Source: Micractinium sp. NFX-FRZ (taxonomy: Eukaryota; Chlorophyta; Trebouxiophyceae; Chlorellales; Chlorellaceae). From it: DNA of 25,170 nucleotides. How positions within the stretch are numbered: the first letter of the stretch is position 1; the number at the start of each line of letters is the position of its first letter. The position numbers were made by a program, and so were the translations under genes. Of the stretch, positions 10,401-18,030 are shown piece by piece. The notes under the pieces were generated by a model, which did not search any database, was not told where the DNA came from, and was given only the letters and a program-made list of their open reading frames with translations. Where the stretch lies: the NCBI GenBank assembly GCA_029339195.1, contig JAPTJF010000642.1, positions 1-25,170 on the forward strand, read 5' to 3'.

Positions 10401-13400
10401 GGCGGGCGCACCCAGGCTGCATGTCGCCAGGCCGGGTGTGCCAGGCTGGACAGCACTTCGCTCGTGGCTGGAAGCTGCGGGGCCACAAGAGCTGTGTCCC
10501 AAATCGTGCCACCTCACATGTGTTGGTTACTCTTGCTTCCTGCATGGCACCGCTGGCCGGCCCTTGGCCACCGGCGACCTCTCCCCATGCCCCCCGCCAC
10601 CCGCGCGCTCCTCTGCCCCTCTCCTCACGTCACACCGCCGGCCGCTCACGATGTGCCGCTTCTGACATCCACACTTTGCCCGCGCCTGCACCTTGTTGTT
10701 GTGCTGCTGCAGGGTCGGCAAGCGCCTGCCCGTGAACGCCATCATTCGGGTGATCGACTTTGGCTCCGCCACATTCGACTCGGACTACCACAGCGGCGTG
10801 GTCAGCACGCGGCACTACCGGTGAGCCTGGCTGGGTTTGGACGAGGCTCCTGTCTGCATCTGCCCCGTCCACCTCTGCCTGGGTGATCCCTGCAGGCAGA
10901 TCCAGGAGGCAGCCCAGGCGGCGGCCATGCTTGCAGGCAGCCTCTGCTGCTCGCTGCTGCACAGGGTTGCGCTGCCTCGGCCTCTTGAGCTCAGCCCGCC
11001 CTGCCCACCTCATCCGCCCGCATCACTCACTGCCAGCCACCCCGCACGTGTGCCCGCCAGCACGCCTGCAGCCATCCGCGATGCCGCTGCCCCTGCTCTT
11101 GACCTTGCCCTCCACCCACCTGCCTGCCCTCTGCCCCCTCCCCAGCTCCCTCCCTGGCCCCGCATGCCCTTGACCGCGCCCTCCACCCACCTGCCCGCTC
11201 GTGTGCCCCTCTCCCCTTCCCTCCTTTTCCCATTGACCTCGCCCTCCACCCACCTGCCTGCCCGTGCCTCTTCCCCTCCCTCCCTCCCTCCCTCCCCGTG
11301 CAGTGCCCCCGAGGTCATCCTGGGCCTGGGCTGGTCCTTCCCATGCGACATCTGGAGCGTGGGGTGCATACTGGTGGAGCTGCTGTCAGGTGGGCTGGCC
11401 TGGGCTTGGGCTCCAGGGGTCCAACAGGAGCCCTGGGTCAGGTGGGCTGGGCTGGGTCAGGTAGGTGCCTAGGGGCAGCGGGGAGCCTGGGTCAGGTGGG
11501 CTGCCATTGGCGGCGGCGATGGGCACGCTGCCAACCCTGACCGCCTGTTTGAATGCAATACTGTAGTGATGCAAAACGCATGCTTTGGTCCGTTTGGATG
11601 ACTTCGCCTTGCAGGCGATGCCCTGGGTCAGACTTGTGAGAGACTGGAGCACCTGGCGATGACATGCCCGCTGCTTAGCCTGACTTGACTGTTTTTAGCA
11701 AGCCAACCTGGCCTAAGCTCTGGCCTGCCTCCATCATTCTACAATGCAGGCGACGCCCTGTTCCAGACGCACGAGAACCTGGAGCACCTGGCGATGATGG
11801 AGGCCGTGCTGGGGCCGCTGCCCGCCAGCATGGCGGCCGCCTCGGCCGACAACGTGCGCGACCTCTTCAAGAGGTAAGTGAGGGCATCTGGGAGGTGCTC
11901 GGCTGCTGCTGCTGCTGCTGTGGTGGCTAGGGCTAGGTGGCTGCATGGGCGGCTGTGTGGGCGGCTGCTGGGCTGTGTCAGCACAAAGCGTGCAAGACCG
12001 CTCCGAGAGGAGCGGGGCGGGGCATGGGCTGGGGCACTGTGCTTGCATGCTGCATTGTTTTGGAGTGAAGGTGGCCATGGCGGGCAGGCACCTGTGCCGC
12101 TGCTCGCGTCGGCCTCGCCGGGCCTGAGGGTATGCCCCTGCACTGCCTTTGTGTCGCGTTGACGTGCGACAGGAACCGGGCCACTCACTGGGCTGGCCAT
12201 CCCGGTAATCTGCCAACACGGTTGTTCTGAGTGGCGCCGCTGCCCCTCGCCTCGCCCCCATTCCACTCGAGCAGGCACCGGTTGAACTGGCCCGACGGTG
12301 CGGAGAGCAAGAAGAGCATCAAGGCAGTGCAGGTGCGCGCATGCGTTGTTGGGCCGTCTCGTTCATCGCCTGTGCTTTGGTGGCAGGGAGCAGCGGTGTG
12401 GTGGGCTGGAAGTGGCAGGCGAGGGCGGCAGCACCATCACCAACTGGGCGTTGCAGGTGCAGAGGGTTGGTGGTCTGTGCCTTGACCCTGAATGCATCAA
12501 CACACATGGCAGATGCCAAGTTGGCGAGGAGCTGTGGCGGTATGTGGCAGCACACGCGTTGAGAGCCGGCAATGTCACCTGCAACGCTGTGCCTTCATCC
12601 ACAAACCTACCGCGCTGGTGCTACCTCCGTTGCCTGTACCCTCGGCCGGCCCCATTCCAGCTGCTATTGACGGCAAATTGTGTGTGTCCATCCGTGCCTG
12701 CCCTGGCTCCTGCAGCGGCTGAAGCGGCTGCGCGACTATTTGAAGCAGCACTGCGAGGAGGCGGTGAAGCCTCACCTGGACGTCACCGTAGGTGCGTGCC
12801 TCTGGCCCTACCACGAAGGGCTGTCCCTTCAACGAACAGCAGCCGGCTGCAGCTCCTGTAGGGGTGGTGAGCACCGCAGAGGCTAGCAGGGCCTTGAGAG
12901 GCAGGATGTGTGGTTGCGCGGGGCGGTGGGAGGGAGGGAAGGAAGCATGGGAAAGCATCACCTGGAGGTGGCTGTAGGTGGCGTGCCGCCGTGTACCGGC
13001 GTCAAAGCTGGAGGTCTACAGGGTGTTTTATTGATATTATTATTTCATGTGGGCCTCCTGAGCATCCCATGTGGGCCGGCGCCTCCTCATCTCCCTGCGC
13101 ACTTGGCCTGCTGGCCTGCCGTCGGCGGCTCACGCTGCCCCGCCGCCGCACTGCCTCACCGCCTTCCGCATCTGCCCCACCCCAACGGTTGCACGCGTTC
13201 GCCACTCCACCTGCAAATCTGCCGCACAGCGTGCGTGGGGTACTGTGCCGCCAATCTTCTGCAGGCCCCGCCTCCCCCTTAACCTCACTTCCCCCGCGCC
13301 TTCACCGCTTGTCCTGCAGACCTGCTGCGCCGCATGCTGGAGTTCCGCGCCGCCGACCGCATCACCGCAGCCGAGGCGCTGCGCCACCCTTTCTTCCAGC

Positions 13401-13411
13401 TGGCACTCTGA
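7472..13411 (+). CDS. LAMMER/CLK-type dual-specificity protein kinase (AFC-like), 561 aa
   Basis: CLK/AFC kinases phosphorylate SR splicing factors in the nucleus. Thirteen exons join in one frame: 7472-8106, 8377-8476, 8746-8811, 9099-9208, 9601-9691, 9944-10025, 10327-10384, 10713-10820, 11304-11389, 11750-11873, 12275-12332, 12716-12791 and 13320-13411. Residues 1-205 are low-complexity (Gln/Ala/Gly) with nuclear-localisation-like clusters, the clearest being PPPKRRRV at 180-187. The kinase domain shows the DDDENGHY lead-in (213-220), the glycine loop GEGTFGQV, Lys261 (AVKVIR), Glu276, HTDLKPEN with Asp358, DFG at 396-398, STRHYRAPEVILG, and [14 protein letters not shown]. In the signature motif the usual LAMMER reads LAMMEA (Ala464). 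The chain ends in the family's HPFF motif. Introns 1 and 2 need GC donors. The start is the first ATG of exon 1; Met7 is an alternative. Catalytic residues are intact, so it should be active. Confidence 0.95.
8107..8376 (+). other. GC-AG intron 1 of the kinase gene
   Basis: The exon 1 frame reaches a TAG at 8126-8128 and has no GT donor before it that fits. Splicing CTCAG|GCACGC to ATGCAG|GGACG restores Arg and gives [12 protein letters not shown], the expected family sequence. Just before the acceptor, a 15-nt string containing CCTCTTCATGC occurs twice, 20 nt apart (8342-8376), so the acceptor region itself is duplicated. Confidence 0.85.
8471..8548 (+). repeat. Duplicated exon 2 donor junction
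   Basis: GGCAGGCAAGTGTTTTGTGT at 8472-8491, which spans the exon 2/intron 2 border, recurs 57 bp downstream within the intron at 8529-8548. GGGGACGT precedes both copies and TTTTGGG follows both. A weaker third echo (GGGCAGGCATGTG) follows near 8590. Confidence 0.9.
8477..8745 (+). other. GC-AG intron 2 of the kinase gene
   Basis: Exon 2 ends GGGCAG|GCAAGT, the classical strong GC-donor context, and exon 3 begins after TGTGCAG at GTGCTCGAA. The join gives GEGTFGQVLECW, exactly as in CLK/AFC kinases. Using the nearby GT (GCAA|GTG) would break the frame. Confidence 0.92.
8899..8920. repeat. (TG)n microsatellite
   Basis: A run of TG dinucleotides lies in intron 3 of the kinase gene. Confidence 0.9.
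9191..9333 (+). repeat. Duplicated exon 4 donor junction
   Basis: The end of exon 4 with its donor (9191-9212: GGAGTGGTTTG, ACTACC, GGTGG) recurs in intron 4 at 9312-9333 with only two mismatches in 22 positions. The offset is 121 bp. Confidence 0.85.
11099..11263. repeat. Pyrimidine-rich minisatellite in kinase intron 8
   Basis: Three copies of a roughly 30-bp unit (TTGACC, then GCCCTCCACCCACCTGCC) start at about 11099, 11170 and 11233. They are separated by other C/T-rich sequence and lead into the acceptor of exon 9. Confidence 0.85.
11385..11503 (+). repeat. Array of donor-like copies in kinase intron 9
   Basis: GTCAGGTGGGCTG spans the exon 9 donor (TCAG|GTGGGC). It recurs at 11437-11449 and 11491-11503, with a variant GTCAGGTAGGT at 11456-11466. 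All four copies look like donor sites. Confidence 0.9.
11615..11668 (+). pseudogene. Degenerate ghost copy of the start of kinase exon 10
   Basis: Directly after a TTGCAG acceptor-like site, the sequence reads (G)[15 protein letters not shown], compared with (G)[15 protein letters not shown] in the true exon 10, which begins 135 bp downstream at 11750. After LAM the similarity stops and the frame runs into TGA. The copy carries both the acceptor and about 50 nt of exon and lies wholly inside intron 9. Confidence 0.85.
12764..12985 (+). repeat. Degenerate copy of the exon 12 end and donor in intron 12
   Basis: Exon 12 ends with codons for KPHLDVTV followed by GTAG|GTGCGTGCC. At 12951-12985, in intron 12, a similar stretch reads K-HHLEVAV followed by GTAGGTGGCGTGCC. 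The offset is 186 bp. Confidence 0.75.
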
Positions 13412-14440
13412 AGCTATCAGGCAGCTGCTCCCAAGGCAGATGGGGCTCTGAAGCCGAGCTGGAGGCACCCTGCCCGCCCTGGCAGGCCCCCACGGCCTTT
13501 GCTTCGGGCGGCTCTGGAGTAGGCACCTAGGCCTGGCCGCCCCACGCGCTCGGGCAGCTGGGCTGGGCCGTGCTGGGCCCACAGCAGGCACAGCGGGGTG
13601 CTTGGCGCACGCGTGCCAGCAGGCACAGCGCGCCCTCCCTTGGATCCTCTGCTGTTGCTCAGCTGCTGAGCCCGGCAGGCTGCTGCAGCACCCAGCTTCC
13701 CACATCCCAAGTCTTTGTCCCCGCCAGTGTCCCACATCCCCAAGTCGAAACCAAGGCTGCATGGCTGACCCCCAAGCCTTGCCCTCGTGACCCCGGGGTG
13801 AATTTCCCGGTTTTCCTGCCCCCCGCCCCCACTTGACCGCATTTGCTTCCACACGCCGTTGCCGGCCCTTCCCGCCGACGGCACATCCGCTCCTGAAATT
13901 TAGACAGGCCCCCCTTGCCAGCCCACAAACCAACCCCACACACACCCCGCATCGTTTTCTGCAGACCCCACCGACCCACCCCATCTCTAGGCCGACCCGA
14001 CAGACTGACCACACCAAAATTTTCTTCCGCCCGCTTGTTCAATCCCTGCTGCCACACATGCCCACTCCCCGCCCCTCAGCCTGCCCAGCAGCGCCGCTGC
14101 TCCGCTGGCCAGCAGGGCGCGGCCGTGCGGCCGCCGCCATTGCGGCCCGTTCTACAGACACGCCCATGTACCCTTGCCACACCACCTCCCCATGGCTGAA
14201 ATATCGCCTGCCCCTCTCGACTATGACCGACCCATGCCCCCCACCCAACCTTCTCCGTTCAGTTGCCACGTAGCCAACCGCATTTCCTGGCTGTCTGAGA
14301 GCCCACACCCGCCCCGTTGGCACGCCCCGCGCCCTCCCTGCTGCCCCTTGGCGGCATGGGTCCGGCGCGCGCCCAGGATGCCATTCCAAGTCGTGGCTTT
14401 CTGGCCCCGCTTGTGCCATCATCCTCTGCTCATATGTAAC
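13412..14440 (+). other. Kinase 3' untranslated region
   Basis: No coding sequence is supported after the TGA at 13409-13411. The stretch becomes C/A-rich from about 13800. The first clear TGTAA is at 14435-14439, giving a 3' UTR of about 1 kb. Confidence 0.6.
14435..14439 (+). promoter_or_regulatory. Candidate polyadenylation signal TGTAA
   Basis: This is the green-algal poly(A) pentamer, placed between the kinase stop and the convergent paralogue A gene. Confidence 0.5.
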
Positions 14441-14929
14441 CCATCATTTTGGGAGTGACGGCATGGTGACGCCCAGGCAGGCCAGGTGGGGGCAGGCCAG
14501 GTGGGTGGAGGTACGGCAGAATGGCCACGCCATGACTCAGGTCGGATGATGCTATACACGCTGATACTCTGTGCATAACAGCGGGGCACTGACAGCTGCA
14601 GGCATGAAGCGCTTTTGGATCTGGGCAATGCAGGGAAACCCACTGCTGGGCGAAACGATGCAAGCTAGCGGGCTGAGGGTGGCTGACCCTTGAGCACGCA
14701 TCATCTCAATGTGCCCTGCCGCTGCCCGCCAGTGCCGAGGTTGCACTTGCAGCACTGACGACGCGGCCCGGAGCGCCCGGCTTTCAGGGGTGGCAGGACA
14801 CTAGCACCCCTGCTAGCCTGAGGAAAGGTGTGGGTGTTGGCACTGCCGTCAGCCGTGCACCAACAGCCCTGCGTCTGATAGTGCCGAGCTTGCAGGTGCG
14901 GCATCCCTGCCGGGTGCCGTCCTGGGGCA

Positions 14930-17315
14930 TCACTGCTGCAACACCACGGCAGTACCCCAGGGCGATGCTGCCCCGTTGTCTGCGGGCAGCCAGAGGGGGC
15001 AACGTTACAGTTGTCACGTAGTAAAGCGTCTGAGACATGGCGCTGCCAGACAAGTTTGGGAAATGAGCCAGCAGCTGGCAGGCAGCTCGCACGGGTTGGG
15101 GAAGAAGAAGAAGATTACAGCCCGAGAAATTGGATTTGAGGAAGCCAACAGGAAATTAAGCCAAAGGCACCAGGCAGCCACCATTTGCACGGGTTGAGAC
15201 CCTGTAGCCAGAGCCGGCGGTGCGACTGCCGCACCAAGCGTAAGGGTACCAAGGCTTAGGGCACCAAGCTTAAGGGCACCAAGCGTAAGGGCACACCTAC
15301 CAGTGACTGATCGTGTGAGCCACTTGCGGGGGTCCGGTACTCTCAGGAGCCAGCAGTAGCCTGGGGAGGAAAGAAGGGCCCGGAAGAGAAGGAATGCGGC
15401 CTTCGGCTGTGGAAAGAAAGTGAACGCCTCCTTTCCAACGAAGCCTGGCGGCCGGCTGGGCGTCGCGCCCAAAGCCTCGCCCGCCGCCTGTCGCGTGTCT
15501 GCTGTGTTGAGAGGCCTGCCCCCCCCCATTTCCGCACCTGCTCCAACCACTGCCTTGCTCTGCTGACGCCGATTGCACCCATGCCCCCCGCTTCCGTTGC
15601 GTGTGGGTCGACCAAGAGTCCGCCCGCCAATCTCCCCACCCAGCCTGCCTGCATACCGGGGGGAGGCCGATTCCATGCCTGTGCCCCACCCAGCCCTTGC
15701 GCCTACCTGGCGGGAAGTCGATACCCCGCCAGTCCACCAGGGAGTCTGATTTGTAGTAACCTGTGTCATAATAGTAATGGCCTGCAGAATCTTGGTAACA
15801 GCTGCACAGCAGGGAGGCGGGGGGGGAGCAGCAGGGAGGCTGGGCACGGGCGAAGGGCGTCGCACCAGCTCGGGGGAGCAGCAGGGTGGGCTGGCAAGGT
15901 ACGTGGCAGGCAGGCAGGCAGGCGTGCAGGCATCCAAGCTGCTGTGTCTACCCCAAACATCCTCCCTAGCGTGCACAGCGGGCAGCCTGCATTCCGCGAA
16001 GCAGGGATGAAGCGCTCGTGGAGCTCACGACGAGGCGGTGACGTTGCACCACAGCACGGCAGTGCATCCGTTGGTCTGCATGCACTTCCCGCAGCAGTCG
16101 TCCACTGCAGGCGGCCAAGCGGATGGGGCAGGCAGGTGGCCAGGCAGGCAGGCAGGTTGGGGGGACATGGGAAAGCGCCCCACACAGGGCGCCTGTGCAG
16201 GCAAGCAGGCTCAGCAAAGAAAGCAAAGCACTGCCTGACTGACTGCCTGACTGCCGAGCAGGTGAGGCCGTGCTGGTGACGCCGTGACAGGAGTGGAGTG
16301 TGACACTCCACTCCTTTGTACCGTCACGCCCGCAGGGTGACAACCCGACCGCTGCGGCTGCACTCACGCCTGCTGCCCCTCCCACTCACGCGTCTGCATG
16401 TCCCACACCACATCAATGTCTTGGGCGTCAGGCCCAGGGTTGGTGAGCGTGTGGTTCCTGAAGTAACACTTGCCTGCACCAAAGCAAATTGAGAGAAAGC
16501 AAGCCGGCAGCGGTGCCAACCCGCTCTGGGGGCTAGACAGGGGAATGGTGCGGGCCCCGCAAGACCCGCCGGGTGGGGTAACGCGTGAGGAGGGCGGGGC
16601 AAGAGGATAGGGTCGCAGGTGAGCAGCTCAAAAAGAGTTAACAAAGAGCCCACCGTGCATGACGCACCCAGTTCTGGCTGGCAGTCGACGGTCCTCGCCA
16701 GCACCAAGGCTGCCTGCCCAAGGCTGGCACAGGTGCGGCTGGCCGCCGCTGTACGTGGCACCTACGACCCCCACCTCTTTGTGCCCCCGCCCCCACACTC
16801 CCGCCACACACACACACACAGCACACGGCACACAGCACACAGCACACAGCACACACACTTGTTTTTTTGACGGGAGATGCTGCGGCGGCATCCGTGGGTG
16901 CTGAGGTGGGTGCTGGCTCCAGGGATGGAGCGGTGCCTGGGGCGGCGGGCGCCACAGTGACCGAAAGGTCGGATGGCCGCCCGCCCCCAGCCGCACCGTC
17001 TGCCTGCAATAATCGTCACATAACAAGATGCGGGGTCGGCGCAGCTGTTTGCACGATGATGCGACCTCCTTGTTACCCTGGTGGGCCATGGGGGCCAACC
17101 CATCCCGGCCCCTCGCGCCATCACCGCCCACTCCTACAACCCAGTCCCTAATGTGCCTCCCCTGCACACCTCGCGCTACCGGCATAGCCTAGGTTAAAGG
17201 AACCGTGGGTGCTCCAGGCAACGTGCAGGGCTCCAGTCACACACACCTGAGCGGCGGCGGTGACGAGCAGGCCCGCCAGCAGTGCGGCGGCGACTGCGGC
17301 CGCCCAACCCTTCAT
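14930..17315 (-). CDS. Secreted PAN/apple-like cysteine-rich protein, paralogue A, 192 aa
   Basis: Seven minus-strand exons join in one frame: 17315-17247, 17003-16859, 16473-16390, 16104-16029, 15801-15707, 15360-15301 and 14979-14930. Exon 1 is a 23-residue signal peptide (MKGWAA start, ending VTAAAQ). Exon 2 is an Ala/Pro/Thr/Gly linker. Exons 3-7 form one cysteine-rich domain: KCYFRNHTLTNPG, DIDVVWD, DDCCGKCMQTNGCTAVLW, DTGYYKSDSLVDWRGIDF, GYCWLLRV and SPWGTAV. The pattern of a CC-x-x-C pair, GCTAVLW, then CWL and a final S-x-x-G-x-V strand is that of PAN/apple domains, which bind carbohydrate or protein, so an extracellular or cell-wall role is inferred. Exon sizes and phases match paralogue B in exons 4-7. 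The last exon, found by comparison with B (DNGAASPWGTAVVLQQ in A, DHQEGTPWSSGVILAE in B), strongly supports the model. Confidence 0.85.
15005..15119 (-). promoter_or_regulatory. Two intronic TGTAA poly(A)-like signals in paralogue A
   Basis: On the minus strand TGTAA occurs at 15119-15115 and 15009-15005, both within the last intron of paralogue A. If exon 6 is read through, its stop at 15016-15014 falls between them, five bases before the second. This is the arrangement expected of an alternative 3' end. Confidence 0.35.
15236..15296. repeat. 15-bp tandem repeat next to a donor site
   Basis: About four imperfect copies of a 15-bp unit (minus strand CTTACGCTTGGTGCC) begin just after the exon 6 donor of paralogue A. 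Read through in frame, they encode a pentapeptide array, LTLGA-LKLGA-LSLGT-LTLGA. Confidence 0.9.
16289..16315. repeat. Perfect 13-bp inverted repeat with 1-nt centre
   Basis: AGGAGTGGAGTGT at 16289-16301 is exactly complementary to 16303-16315 around a single G. It lies in the intron of paralogue A between exons 3 and 4, and would form a tight cruciform or a slightly looped hairpin. The outer flanks (GTGACGCCGTGAC and CCGTCACGCC) are partly complementary as well. Confidence 0.9.
16804..16858. repeat. CA/CACAG microsatellite at a donor site
   Basis: A (CA)n run passes into (CACAG)-like units and ends exactly at the exon 2/intron 2 border of paralogue A, so the donor on the minus strand is GTGTGTGTG. 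Length change here could shift splice-site choice. Confidence 0.85.
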
Positions 17316-17997
17316 TGTTGCTGCCGCCTTGCCTGCAGTGCGGCATTGGTGACCATGAGAAGACGAGTGGGTTCGGTTGTACTCGCCTCGCTCTTCCACC
17401 CAACGCACCCCTCGCTGCAAACCCGGGCCTCGGTCGCACCGACGAGCAAGCAGAGTCGCCAGTCAGACGGGGCTGGACTCCCTGCAGGGGGTGGCTGTAT
17501 GCCTATGTACATTGATAGACAGTTCAGAGGCTGGGCACCCCGAGCTGTGCTGGGCTATTCCTCAGCATGACGCTCAGCGGCGCTCCCCTTGTTACTGCGT
17601 GCCTTGATCTGACACACCACCGCGTTTGGTTTGGCACAACCTGTAACACCAACCTGCTTGAATAGCAGTGTTATCTGTGCCCTCTAGAGGGATCTGGCGG
17701 GCCGCCCTGGCACCGCCCCGCAGCAGTGCCCGCCCAACTTCCCTGCCTGCCCGTCCGCCTGCCACCTCTTTGAGTGCCAGGCGCAGCTGCGAGTTTTTGA
17801 AGTGGGGCCTAGCCACTTAACGCGGCAAAACAGTGATAAATGGTGTGCCTGTTCAAGAAAGGCTGTTGAGCACTGGGGAGCTTGAGAACAAGCCATCTGG
17901 ATACCAAACATGATGCACTGTCAGCAGCTGCTGATGCCGATGCAGAACAACCTGCCAGTGCAACAGCTGGCGGCAAGGCGCCAAAGGATTGGACCTG
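17316..17997. other. Spacer between the two paralogues
   Basis: This spacer contains the promoter and 5' UTR of paralogue A (minus strand) and the region just past the 3' end of paralogue B. No gene is supported. A plus-strand open frame starting at 17882 has an Ala-rich stretch but overlaps the 3' end of paralogue B and was not accepted. Confidence 0.4.
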
Positions 17998-18002
17998 TTA
18001 CA
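17998..18002 (-). promoter_or_regulatory. Candidate polyadenylation signal of paralogue B
   Basis: TGTAA on the minus strand lies about 28 nt after the TGA of the last exon of paralogue B (18033-18031). This is close, but plausible for a short 3' UTR. Confidence 0.5.
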
Positions 18003-18030
18003 AAGTGGCGGCTTTGTGTGTGCCTTCAGG

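Noticed and set aside
12316..12460. Possible echo of the exon 11 end (GCATCAAGGCAGTGCAGGTG) in intron 11 near 12434-12460
   Set aside because: Similarity is limited to GCAGGTGC and scattered bases, and is not distinguishable from chance by eye.
15900..15935. CAGG-type short repeats here and near 16140, 18960 and 24600
   Set aside because: These are ordinary short microsatellites common throughout this DNA, with no positional significance seen.
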